Source: Bacteroidota bacterium
Lineage (GTDB): Bacteria > Bacteroidota > Bacteroidia > Bacteroidales > VadinHA17
Assembly (NCBI GenBank): GCA_016868515.1
Contig: VGGM01000015.1
Coordinates: 1-11,705, forward strand
Length of the DNA: 11,705 bases
Direction of reading: 5' to 3'
Shown here: positions 1 to 7,004 of the stretch, one piece after another
Numbering within the stretch: position 1 is the stretch's first letter
Layout: the number at the start of each line of letters is the position of its first letter
Notes under the pieces: generated by a model
What the model was told of the DNA's origin: nothing
Seen by the model: only the letters and a program-made list of their open reading frames with translations
Database searches by the model: none
Program-made: the position numbers and the translations under genes

Positions 1-2137
1 TGCCCGGATGTACATTGTTATCAATTTCACCGTGAACAAGCAGCAGGTACCCTCTCAGGTTACCAGCAAGTTCAGCATTGGACTTTGGTTTCGACTCATA
101 GGTTATCTGTACCTCCTCCTTCTCTTCTCCGGTCTCTTCGTCCTTAACCTTCACTGTCTTCCTTATCTCCTTCACCCCGTGATTCGATTCACTCCAGTTC
201 CGGTTATAAATGTTGTTGTCATGATTACCTGCCGAGGAGACGGCTACCTTGTAAAAATCAGGATAGGTAAGAATGGCGGCTGTCGACATAAATCCACCAC
301 CAGAATGTCCGAATATACCAACCCGGGTTATATCAATGAAGCTGAACCTGTCGGCAAGCTGCTCAAGTCCATACTTATCATCTTCAAGTGCATAGTCGCG
401 AAGATTCTGATATCCATAGGAATGATAGTACTGATCTCTCATCGGGCTTCCTCCCCTGTGACCGAAGTTAACAACAATGAAGCCCAGCTGAGCCAGGGCT
501 ATATTGTTCCCGCCGACTGTAAACTGGTAAGGGACAGACTCTGTCTGAGGTCCCGGGTAAACGTATGATATCACGGGATACTTTCTGGTCGGATCAAAAT
601 CATATGGTTTATACATAACACCATAAAGATTGGTAATTCCGTCCCTTGCCTTTACTACAAAGGTCTCTGCAGGTTTCCAGCCGGTTTTCAGGAGCTCGCT
701 AAGGTCGGCTGTCTCAAGTTCCATAATCACATTGCCGGCATTGTCCCTTAGTACCGATTTCGGCGCCTTGTCAACGGTCGAATAGTTATTCACAAAGAAT
801 TTGTTGCTCTTCGACATCGAAATTGAGTGATTGGCAGCTTCCCTGGTCACGAGTGTAACACCCTGCCTGTCAATCGATGCCTTGTACATCATACTGTAGT
901 AGGGGTGAACATCTGTCTCCCTACCATACCCATTTATGTAAATAACCCTGCCAACTGTGTCAATCCTCTGGATGCTGCCTGCCACAAAATAATCATCGGT
1001 TATCTGGGTTTTGAAGTTTCCGGCTCCATCATACAGGTAATACTGCTGCCAACCCGAACGCTCCGACTTCCAGATAATATCCTTTCCGTCATTAAGGATA
1101 TGCAGGCTTTCATCACTGATATAAGGCTTGATAGTCTCACTGATAAGGACTTTAACCTCACCTGTTGTGGTATTTACTTCGCATATATCAATATTCTGAT
1201 AGGTTCTGTCCTTCCTCGTGACAATCATCCTGTCGGCATTTTCCCGAGGTGTCCACCTGACCGAGTTGAACTGATCCTGCCATTTCTTAAGGTCAACATC
1301 CACCCGTTTAAGAGCAGCAACATCCCATATTATAAGCTCACTTTTACCAATATTGGCCTCACCCGGCATGGCATACCTGTAGGTCTCAAGAGTGGGCCTG
1401 GGATTGGCAAGCACATCAATTACCCATAAATCCTTCACGAGCCTGCTGTCGCTCCTCGTCATATAGAACTTCTGTGAGTTTCTGAACCAGTTCACCCTTG
1501 CAGCCACCCGGCGGGCCGTATCAGGCTTGCTGGTATTTGATGCAGAAGTATAACTGTAATAGGCCTCACCGTCGGTAGTAAGCCTGGTTTCAATACTGTC
1601 CTTGTCTCCGGCCTTCATTATGTAAAGGTCATAACCACGTCCGAATGTTATCCAGGCGCTGTCGGGCGAGTATGACAGCCAGGCAGGTCTCCTCGATGGC
1701 CTTTCCCTTTTTATCGTATCTGATATGGTCAGCTTCCTTGTGTTGATGTCATACATAAACTTGATTGAATCTGCAACAAAAGTGAATTTCGTGGAACTCT
1801 TCTCCTCAAACTTTATTTCGCGAAGGGGCAGATCGTTGTAGTTGTAATTCTTCCTCACAAGCAACTGCATCTGCGATGCCATATACTTGTTATCAAACAT
1901 TAGCCTTTTGGTTTTCTTCGCTGCATCAACATAGTAATAGTTCTTTCCATTTGTTGATTTGAATGAATACCAGAAAATATCAAAGTCCTCAATCCACTGG
2001 GCACTTACCGACATATCTCCTGTTGCCGGTCGTAAATTATCCGGTGAATACTTCTCTGCGGCCCTGAAGTTTGCCTGCTGTGCAGTAACCAGGCCTGTTA
2101 ACAGACATAAAACTAAAATAACAAGGTTCTTTTTCAT
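1..2137 (-). CDS. Secreted S9 family peptidase, DPP-IV-like (3' end cut by window edge)
   Basis: Secreted serine exopeptidase of the prolyl oligopeptidase/DPP-IV family, expected to release N-terminal dipeptides in the periplasm or at the cell surface. 712 residues are visible without a stop. Residues 1-21 (MKKNLVILVLCLLTGLVTAQ...) form a signal peptide. The following several hundred residues match the DPP4_N beta-propeller of Bacteroidota S9 enzymes, with phrases such as VKDLWVID and PRPTLETYRYAMPGE. The alpha/beta hydrolase domain has the oxyanion Tyr527 in YVYPGP, nucleophile Ser612 in GHSGGG and catalytic Asp706 in GEIDNNVHP. The Ser-Tyr spacing of 85 is close to that of human DPP4 (83). 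The catalytic His would lie beyond the edge, so roughly 30 or more residues are missing. The interval between Ser612 and Asp706 holds a Lys/Glu-rich insert. The start is ATG at 2137, the first before the signal peptide. It lies 117 bases downstream of iorB on the same strand. Exact substrate specificity cannot be read from the sequence. Confidence 0.93.
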   Translation of the reverse strand, partial: MKKNLVILVLCLLTGLVTAQQANFRAAEKYSPDNLRPATGDMSVSAQWIEDFDIFWYSFKSTNGKNYYYVDAAKKTKRLMFDNKYMASQMQLLVRKNYNYNDLPLREIKFEEKSSTKFTFVADSIKFMYDINTRKLTISDTIKRERPSRRPAWLSYSPDSAWITFGRGYDLYIMKAGDKDSIETRLTTDGEAYYSYTSASNTSKPDTARRVAARVNWFRNSQKFYMTRSDSRLVKDLWVIDVLANPRPTLETYRYAMPGEANIGKSELIIWDVAALKRVDVDLKKWQDQFNSVRWTPRENADRMIVTRKDRTYQNIDICEVNTTTGEVKVLISETIKPYISDESLHILNDGKDIIWKSERSGWQQYYLYDGAGNFKTQITDDYFVAGSIQRIDTVGRVIYINGYGRETDVHPYYSMMYKASIDRQGVTLVTREAANHSISMSKSNKFFVNNYSTVDKAPKSVLRDNAGNVIMELETADLSELLKTGWKPAETFVVKARDGITNLYGVMYKPYDFDPTRKYPVISYVYPGPQTESVPYQFTVGGNNIALAQLGFIVVNFGHRGGSPMRDQYYHSYGYQNLRDYALEDDKYGLEQLADRFSFIDITRVGIFGHSGGGFMSTAAILTYPDFYKVAVSSAGNHDNNIYNRNWSESNHGVKEIRKTVKVKDEETGEEKEEVQITYESKPKSNAELAGNLRGYLLLVHGEIDNNVHPG

Positions 2138-2144
2138 AGATTAT

Positions 2145-2152
2145 CAGGTTTA
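2145..2152 (-). promoter_or_regulatory. Possible -7-like box (TAAACCTG) upstream of the S9 peptidase
   Basis: The minus strand reads TAAACCTG seven bases before the ATG at 2137. A TTTG lies exactly 19 bases further upstream, the spacing expected for a Bacteroidota -33/-7 pair. The box differs from TAnnTTTG at two positions (CC for TT), so the call is tentative. The same octamer sits five bases before the nitroreductase start at 5955. Confidence 0.25.
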
Positions 2153-2204
2153 AATCAATATCCAAAATAAACAAATACCGCAATCCCTTTCAGAAATTGT
2201 AATA

Positions 2205-2216
2205 TGTTTGTAAACA
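2205..2216. promoter_or_regulatory. Short palindrome TGTTT-GT-AAACA in the iorB/S9 gap
   Basis: The arms TGTTT and AAACA are perfect inverted repeats around a 2-base centre, lying 68-79 bases upstream of the S9 peptidase start. It could be an operator half-site pair. In AT-rich DNA a 12-base palindrome can also arise by chance. Nothing else was recognised in 2138-2254, and no strong terminator hairpin was seen after iorB. Confidence 0.2.
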
Positions 2217-2254
2217 GTTAAAAAGGGTTAAATAGTAGTGATACAATTCTCCGA

Positions 2255-2827
2255 TCACATAATGAAGTTGCGGCCAGCCCTGAGTGCCTTAAGATTCACT
2301 TCAACAATCTCCTCTCCCTTTTTCCCGAAGAGTGATCTTACTGCATCGCTGAGGCTCTCGAAAGGAATATCGATATATCCCGAAGCCGCACCAAGAACAA
2401 CCATATTGCCCGAACGCGCTGAACCCGATTCCTTCGCAATTGCATCTGCATCAATTATTATGTGGTTCTTCACCTTCCTGATTTCCGACATTATCCTGTC
2501 AGTCTCGGGATAATCAGGAATGTTAACAAAAGGGGTGGAGTTCGTTACCAGCCACCCGGATGATGAGAGCCATGGAAGATACCTCAGTGACTCCATTGGC
2601 TCAACCGATATAATAAGGTCAGCCTTGCCATAAGGTATCAGGTCAGAGGCAACAGGCGAGTCAGATAGTCTTAGGTGCGACTGCACGTCACCTCCCCTCT
2701 GGCTCATTCCATGGACCTCAGACTGTTTCAGGTACAGGCCTCGCTCAACGGCAGCAAGACCAATTACTGCGGCAATCGATAGGATACCCTGCCCTCCTAC
2801 TCCTGCAAGTATAATGTCGTTTCTCAT
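2255..2827 (-). CDS. iorB: Indolepyruvate:ferredoxin oxidoreductase, beta subunit
   Basis: Small (gamma-type, POR_N2-like) subunit of the cytoplasmic IorAB enzyme. The complex oxidatively decarboxylates indolepyruvate and other aryl-pyruvates, made by transamination of aromatic amino acids, to the aryl-acetyl-CoA while reducing a ferredoxin. The 190-residue product shows the family signature GVGGQG at residues 9-14 and EVHGMSQRGGDV at about 37-48, followed by an alpha/beta fold. The length is normal for IorB. Two starts are possible. A GTG at 2836 overlaps the iorA stop (GTGA). The ATG at 2827 gives MRNDIILAGVGGQG, which matches how homologues usually begin, and leaves a 5-base gap, so it is preferred. 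It is almost certainly co-transcribed and translationally coupled with iorA. Confidence 0.93.
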   Translation of the reverse strand: MRNDIILAGVGGQGILSIAAVIGLAAVERGLYLKQSEVHGMSQRGGDVQSHLRLSDSPVASDLIPYGKADLIISVEPMESLRYLPWLSSSGWLVTNSTPFVNIPDYPETDRIMSEIRKVKNHIIIDADAIAKESGSARSGNMVVLGAASGYIDIPFESLSDAVRSLFGKKGEEIVEVNLKALRAGRNFIM

Positions 2828-2832
2828 TTTAT

Positions 2833-4446
2833 TCACTTATTGTCAGTTTGTTTGACTGCTTCCTTCTTTCTCCTCGATGCTGTCTGAATGCATTCCCTTC
2901 TGGCAATAATAACTGATACTCCGTTATAGGCCAGTTCCTCCTTCATTATGGCTATATTCTCCTCATGGTTCTTTCTTAGAGGTACAATAGTTCTGATGTG
3001 CTTCCGGTCAACGCCAAGCCCCTCACATATACTCTCAAGCCTGTCGGTGGCATGTGACTGCTGCCCTCCGGTCATACCTGTCGTTGAATTGTCCGATATT
3101 ATTACCGTAACCGGTGAATTCTTAATCACTGCGTCGAGCAGGCCTGTCATACCCGAATGTGTAAAAGTAGAGTCGCCTATTACGGCCACTGAGGGAACCA
3201 AACCTGCATCGGCAGCTCCCACTGCCATGGTAACCGAGGCCCCCATATCGACACACGAGTTTATTGCGTTGTACGGAGGAAGCGCACCCAAAGTATAACA
3301 GCCTATATCGGAGAACACCCTGCCCGGAGCATAACCGGCCAGTGCCTCATGAAGAGCATTATACATGTCGGCATGGCCGCATCCCTTGCAAAATGACGGC
3401 GGTCGCATCCTGACAATCTCAGGCACTTCGCCTCCCCTTGTAGCCGGTAATCCAAGTGCAGCGGCCACAATAGCCGGATTGAGCTCTCCTTCTCTCGGAA
3501 GTGTGCCATCAAGCCTCCCTTTGACGGACTTGCCGCCGCTGAGTATCCCCTTAAGCAACTCCTCCATAACCGGGTAACCCTCCTCCAGTACCAGCAACTC
3601 ATCACTGCCGGCAGCAATCCTCTCCAATAATGAATTGTCGACAGGATATGAGCAAATCTTAAGAACAGGCATACCCACATCCCGGTCCGGGTAATTCTCC
3701 GTCAGGTAATTAAAACTGATCCCAAACGAAATGATCCCGAGTCTCCGGTCAGAACCTTCATAGTATTGGTTGAAGGAACCAAGAGTCTCATCATACCTGA
3801 GCGATTCGTAAATACCCAGCAACCCATGATACCTCCGGCGGGCAATTGCCGGTAGCAGCACAAACTGCCGGGGATCGGATGGCAGTGTCAGAGCATTCTG
3901 CTTCCTCTCACCCTTCCTCTTAACTCCCGACCTCGAATGCGCCAGCCTTGTGGTTATCCTCAACATAACCGGAACCTTGTACTTCTCCGATATCTCAAAC
4001 CCGGCAAAAACCATATCATACGCCTCCTGCTGATTGGATGGCTCAAGTACCGGAACAAATGAGAATTTCGCATAAAACCTTGAATCCTGCTCATTCTGAG
4101 ACGAATGCATCGAAGGATCGTCGGCAGCCACAACTATCAGCCCTCCGTTTACACCTGTAATGGCTGCATTTATAAACCCGTCGGCAGCAACGTTCAACCC
4201 CACATGCTTCATTGCCACCATTGCCCTCTTTCCCGCATATGACATTCCCAGGGCAGCCTCCATGGCTGTCTTCTCGTTCGCCGACCATTCCCTGTGTATC
4301 GTCTTCATGGCTGCCTCGCGGGAACCCTGAACAAACTCCATAATCTCTGTCGAGGGAGTGCCCGGATAGGCATACATGCCGCTCATGCCGGCATCAATAC
4401 CTGCCTGGGCAATAGCCTCATCTCCAAGTAGTAACAACGTATGCAT
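2833..4446 (-). CDS. iorA: Indolepyruvate:ferredoxin oxidoreductase, alpha subunit, short form without ferredoxin domain
   Basis: Thiamine-diphosphate-binding catalytic subunit of IorAB, 537 residues, cytoplasmic. The N-terminal pyrimidine-binding domain includes AYPGTPSTEIME (about 26-37) and the Glu-rich HREWSANEKTAMEAALG (51-67). A transketolase-C-like middle domain covers roughly 235-300. The pyrophosphate-binding domain starts at CKGCGH (353-358) and contains the TPP motif running from GDST (424-427) to N453, with SDNSTTGMTG after it. Typical archaeal IorA continues into a C-terminal domain with two CxxCxxC clusters that binds 4Fe-4S centres. This protein instead ends shortly after the RREC segment (516-519) in a charged tail and has no such cluster. 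The iorB start follows directly, so the short form is not a window artefact. ATG 4446 gives a family-like N-terminus. Confidence 0.93.
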   Translation of the reverse strand: MHTLLLLGDEAIAQAGIDAGMSGMYAYPGTPSTEIMEFVQGSREAAMKTIHREWSANEKTAMEAALGMSYAGKRAMVAMKHVGLNVAADGFINAAITGVNGGLIVVAADDPSMHSSQNEQDSRFYAKFSFVPVLEPSNQQEAYDMVFAGFEISEKYKVPVMLRITTRLAHSRSGVKRKGERKQNALTLPSDPRQFVLLPAIARRRYHGLLGIYESLRYDETLGSFNQYYEGSDRRLGIISFGISFNYLTENYPDRDVGMPVLKICSYPVDNSLLERIAAGSDELLVLEEGYPVMEELLKGILSGGKSVKGRLDGTLPREGELNPAIVAAALGLPATRGGEVPEIVRMRPPSFCKGCGHADMYNALHEALAGYAPGRVFSDIGCYTLGALPPYNAINSCVDMGASVTMAVGAADAGLVPSVAVIGDSTFTHSGMTGLLDAVIKNSPVTVIISDNSTTGMTGGQQSHATDRLESICEGLGVDRKHIRTIVPLRKNHEENIAIMKEELAYNGVSVIIARRECIQTASRRKKEAVKQTDNK

Positions 4447-4709
4447 ATTAAATAATTCAATTAGTTTTCAATCAAACCGGAACTTGACAAACCGGGTTAT
4501 AAATATGGATATATTTTCCCAATACCCAAATGACTTTCCATCCTCCCGGCCATACCAGTGCAACCTTTATCGTATAATCAGTTGTATCAGTTATCAGATG
4601 CCGGTTTTCATAAAATTAAGTTAAAAAAGGAAATACTCTTGCCAATAAGACGTATTATGCAAACTCTTTTCACCATTTTTGCGTTTTTAGCATTTCTAAT
4701 GCCAGAGGT
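4447..4709. other. Divergent intergenic region between iorA and the 4710 gene
   Basis: This 263-base AT-rich stretch holds the promoters of two divergent genes. On the minus strand the octamer CCGGTTTG occurs twice (4473-4480 and 4488-4495, 15 bases apart) upstream of iorA. Each copy contains a TTTG that could act as a -33 element, although no matching TAnnTTTG was found. ATCAGTT repeats occur at 4577-4583 and 4586-4592, with a partial third copy at 4593. A CATTTTTG at 4674-4681 is one mismatch from a -7 box for the plus-strand gene. No RNA gene or believable small ORF was seen. Confidence 0.5.
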
Positions 4710-4713
4710 TTGA
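4699..4713 (+). promoter_or_regulatory. Four-codon mini-ORF overlapping the TTG start of the next gene
   Basis: ATG CCA GAG GTT TGA ends so that its stop overlaps the proposed TTG start at 4710 (TTGA). It could deliver ribosomes to the unusual start by termination-reinitiation, since AGAGG at 4704-4708 is too close to the TTG to act as a Shine-Dalgarno site for it. This is inferred from position only. A sequencing indel near 4700-4710 would also explain the pattern. Confidence 0.25.
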
Positions 4714-5351
4714 AAAAAGTCGCCGTCATACTTTTTCTTCTGACTGTTACACCATCGCTATTGACAGGGCAAACACCAATACGGGAAAAGTTCGTCCAGA
4801 TAGACGGAATTGTCTCTGATGAACAGAAAAACCCCCTTCCGAACATCTCAATCTTTTCAATGGCTCTGAGAAAGGGAGCAACAAGCAAAACATCGGGTAT
4901 ATATTCCATAATTAGCGTGCCGGGCGATACTATTGTGTTCAGCGCAATAGGATTAAGGAGAACATTCCTGTTCATTCCCGACTCTGTCACAGGGAACAGG
5001 TATTTCGCCGATATTGTAATGAACTTCGATACCATATCGATAAACGACGTTCTGGTTCTGCCATGGTCGACTTATGCAGAGTTCAAAAAAGCTGTTATTG
5101 AAGCCGATATAAATGATTATGAGATGAACAATATGAATGAGAACCTCATACTCATTCAGAAACAGGTAATCAGCGATCTGGGAGTTTCACCTCAGACAGC
5201 TTACCGCCACGTGATGAACCAGTTCGGCGATGCCGCCCTGACTCGTAATCAGTTCCCGTCAAATAATCTGCTTAACCCGTTCGCATGGTCGAGATTCTTC
5301 CAGGGCCTGAGAGAAGGGCTGCTTAAAAATGAGAAAAAAGGAGACCGGTAA
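4710..5351 (+). CDS. Exported protein with carboxypeptidase-regulatory-like domain (TTG start)
   Basis: 213-residue periplasmic or envelope protein of unknown role. Residues 1-20 (KKVAVILFLLTVTPSLLTG) form a signal peptide. Residues about 29-105 match the CarboxypepD_reg-like beta-sandwich common in Bacteroidota: IDGIVSDEQKNPLPNISIFS, then KGATSKTSGIYSI, then DTIVFSAIGLRR. The rest is mostly helical and polar, with no recognised domain. In this phylum the domain is usually fused to TonB-dependent receptors; here it stands alone, as in many small Bacteroidales envelope proteins. No in-frame ATG exists between the upstream stop at 4617 and the signal peptide, so TTG at 4710 is the only sensible start. 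It converges on the nitroreductase gene with a 16-base gap in which no terminator hairpin is evident. Confidence 0.8.
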   Translation: MKKVAVILFLLTVTPSLLTGQTPIREKFVQIDGIVSDEQKNPLPNISIFSMALRKGATSKTSGIYSIISVPGDTIVFSAIGLRRTFLFIPDSVTGNRYFADIVMNFDTISINDVLVLPWSTYAEFKKAVIEADINDYEMNNMNENLILIQKQVISDLGVSPQTAYRHVMNQFGDAALTRNQFPSNNLLNPFAWSRFFQGLREGLLKNEKKGDR

Positions 5352-5367
5352 ACGGAACCCTGACTTG

Positions 5368-5955
5368 TTAAACCAGATTCAGAGCCGGATTGGCCGGATT
5401 GTTCCTGAAAATAACCTCCTCAACAGGCTTGCGTTTCTTCCTCTTCATGTCACGCTCGGCAAGCTCCCCGGGTATCTGACTGTTGTCGCCATAGTTCCCC
5501 ATCGCCATCATGGCCACAGGCATGACATCATCACCCAGTTTAAAGTAACTCCTTACCTTCTGGCGCGAAAAACCACCCATAACGTGAACATCCAACCCAC
5601 ATGAAGTAGCCTGATTAAGTATATTTCCCAACGCAATGCCACAGTCGTGCAGTGCATAGAAATTCTCCTTCTTCGTAAAATTCGATTTCACCCTTGCAAA
5701 GCTTACTACCAAAGCCCCTGCCTGACTGGCCCATACCTGGTTGCCTTCATCAAGAAACGAAACAAACGTCCTGAAACTCTCAACATCATCGCGCTCGGCA
5801 TAAACATAATGCCATGGTTGTTCATTGAAACTCGAGGGAGCATAAATAGCCGCCTCAAGAACTAATTTTAACTTTTGAGGATCGAGCGGGCGTTCACTGA
5901 ATGAATAGGGGCTCCAACGGTCCCTGATGTTCGGATGTAAGTCACACTTTGCCAT
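5368..5955 (-). CDS. Nitroreductase family protein (FMN-dependent NAD(P)H oxidoreductase)
   Basis: 195-residue cytoplasmic flavoprotein of the nitroreductase superfamily, normally a homodimer using FMN to pass electrons from NAD(P)H to nitro compounds, quinones or similar acceptors. Visible family features are RWSPYSF at 13-19 (the R-S-x-x-x-F FMN phosphate motif), APSSFNEQPW at 39-48, and the helix and strand from DCGIALGNILNQA through GLDVHVMGGF (104-129). A basic C-terminal ERDMKRKKRKP segment follows at 167-177. The length is usual for the family. The start is ATG 5955, giving MAKCDLHPNIRDRWS. The gene lies 35 bases downstream of the AEC transporter on the same strand and is probably co-transcribed with it. 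The physiological substrate cannot be told. The C-terminus contains a 9-base tandem duplication encoding NPANPA. Confidence 0.92.
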   Translation of the reverse strand: MAKCDLHPNIRDRWSPYSFSERPLDPQKLKLVLEAAIYAPSSFNEQPWHYVYAERDDVESFRTFVSFLDEGNQVWASQAGALVVSFARVKSNFTKKENFYALHDCGIALGNILNQATSCGLDVHVMGGFSRQKVRSYFKLGDDVMPVAMMAMGNYGDNSQIPGELAERDMKRKKRKPVEEVIFRNNPANPALNLV

Positions 5956-5960
5956 ATAAA

Positions 5961-5968
5961 CAGGTTTA
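5961..5968 (-). promoter_or_regulatory. TAAACCTG box just upstream of the nitroreductase
   Basis: Minus-strand TAAACCTG lies five bases before the ATG at 5955, within the 35-base gap after the AEC transporter. It is identical to the octamer in front of the S9 peptidase. It may be a weak internal -7 element or a shared leader motif. A match of two copies is weak evidence. Confidence 0.2.
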
Positions 5969-5990
5969 CATTTTGATCTCTAAATTATCT

Positions 5991-6944
5991 TCAGAATAAT
6001 ATCGACATCATGAATAGTATGAGCGGAAGGGTTAGCAGACTGACAATTGTCGAAACAAACACGTTGGCCGTAGCCAGCCGTTCGTCAGCTCCGAAAACCT
6101 TCGCCAGTATTATTATGTTGGCCATGCACGGCATCGATGATTCAATAATAAGAACTGACAGTACCAGTTTGTCGGGCTGATAACCTGTAAACCCTGACAG
6201 TAAACTGAAAAAAACAGCCAATAATACAGGTACCGCTATCAGCTTGTTAAAGGTAAGAAAATATACAATCTTTCTTCCCACCATACCCCTGATATTACCG
6301 TAGTACATAAGAACCCCTATGTAAATCATCGACAGGTAGGTATTTGAATTGCCAAGTCCGCCAAGCGACTTCATCAATACTTCCGGCAGTTTTATTCCGG
6401 CAAGAAACATCACAAGACCTATAATAATTGCAAAGGTATTGATATTAAACACCTTAAGCATGCTTTTGCCAACAGGCGTACCATTCCCCGAACTCAGCAG
6501 CACAACACCAAGGGTCCACATCAGAACATTCGATACAAGCTGCATCATACTGGCATATAGCAACCCCTCATCACCAAAAAGGGCATGCACCACAGGGTAA
6601 CCCAGGTAAATTATGTTCCCGAAAACCGAATGGGTAATAAACACCGAACTGTCACTCCTGTTAAGCCTGAGCAATCTTGAACTCAGCCATCCTGTCAGCA
6701 GCATAAACATCATCACCGCGAACGACAATATCATCATCGAATAACTGTTTACAAGAAGCTTTGGCGTAATATCCATCCTGCTGAAGGTTGTAAGCAGCAT
6801 TAACGGAAGGGTGATGTTGAAGATAATTTTAGCCAGGATCTCCCTGGCACTCTCATTAAGCACGCCAAAGGCCGCAGCAGCTACACCGATAATAACCAGG
6901 ATACCAAGAATAAGAATCTGACTAAGTATGATTTCGGTCTGCAT
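5991..6944 (-). CDS. AEC family transporter (auxin efflux carrier-like permease)
   Basis: 317-residue inner-membrane protein of the auxin efflux carrier family, whose bacterial members include malonate/malate carriers and many of unknown substrate. The sequence is hydrophobic throughout and suggests about ten membrane segments, near residues 8-27, 37-53, 67-90, 105-123, 130-150, 168-185, 203-216, 226-250, 259-281 and 293-316. The family's two-repeat architecture is visible, with conserved helix breaks at GNIIYLGYPVV (109-119) and ESSMPCMANIIIL (268-280). The length is typical. The start is ATG 6944, with a good -7 box 29 bases upstream. It leads a two-gene unit with the nitroreductase. The substrate is probably an organic anion, but nothing here identifies it. 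Confidence 0.9.
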   Translation of the reverse strand: MQTEIILSQILILGILVIIGVAAAAFGVLNESAREILAKIIFNITLPLMLLTTFSRMDITPKLLVNSYSMMILSFAVMMFMLLTGWLSSRLLRLNRSDSSVFITHSVFGNIIYLGYPVVHALFGDEGLLYASMMQLVSNVLMWTLGVVLLSSGNGTPVGKSMLKVFNINTFAIIIGLVMFLAGIKLPEVLMKSLGGLGNSNTYLSMIYIGVLMYYGNIRGMVGRKIVYFLTFNKLIAVPVLLAVFFSLLSGFTGYQPDKLVLSVLIIESSMPCMANIIILAKVFGADERLATANVFVSTIVSLLTLPLILFMMSILF

Positions 6945-6966
6945 AAAGTATCCCGGCCCGTAAAAG

Positions 6967-6998
6967 TTTCATACAAAAGTAATAATTTAATAATTTCG
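6967..6998 (+). promoter_or_regulatory. Promoter of the TonB-like gene (TTTC-N20-TAATTTCG)
   Basis: TAATTTCG at 6991-6998 is one mismatch from TAnnTTTG, and TTTC at 6967-6970 stands 20 bases upstream as a -33-like element. The box ends only six bases before the ATG at 7005, so the transcript would have almost no leader. It overlaps the opposing -7 box at 6974-6981, so the two promoters may interfere. Confidence 0.45.
6974..6981 (-). promoter_or_regulatory. -7 box (TACTTTTG) for the AEC transporter gene
   Basis: The minus strand carries a perfect TAnnTTTG match 29 bases before the ATG at 6944, inside a 60-base divergent intergenic region. No clear TTTG -33 element is present at the expected 19-20 base spacing, so it is called from the -7 box and its position alone. 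Confidence 0.5.
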
Positions 6999-7004
6999 CA
7001 CCGT

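Noticed and set aside
8..1429. Plus-strand open frames at 8-568 and 827-1429
   Set aside because: They lie antisense to the S9 peptidase, which has a signal peptide, propeller motifs and a catalytic Ser and Asp. Their translations show no family features.
3303..3680. Minus-strand open frame inside iorA
   Set aside because: It is an out-of-frame shadow of the IorA pyrophosphate-binding domain and has no features of its own.
4505..4624. A possible 39-residue plus-strand small protein starting with MDIFSQYPN
   Set aside because: It has no ribosome-binding signal, no recognisable motif and AT-rich composition, and it lies in the divergent promoter region. The longer frame from 4376 overlaps iorA antisense.
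4670..5035. Minus-strand 121-residue open frame
   Set aside because: It is antisense to the 4710 gene, whose signal peptide and regulatory-like domain are convincing.
5352..5367. Terminator between the converging 4710 gene and nitroreductase
   Set aside because: The 16-base gap and its flanks show no stem longer than a short ACCGGT palindrome and no T-run.
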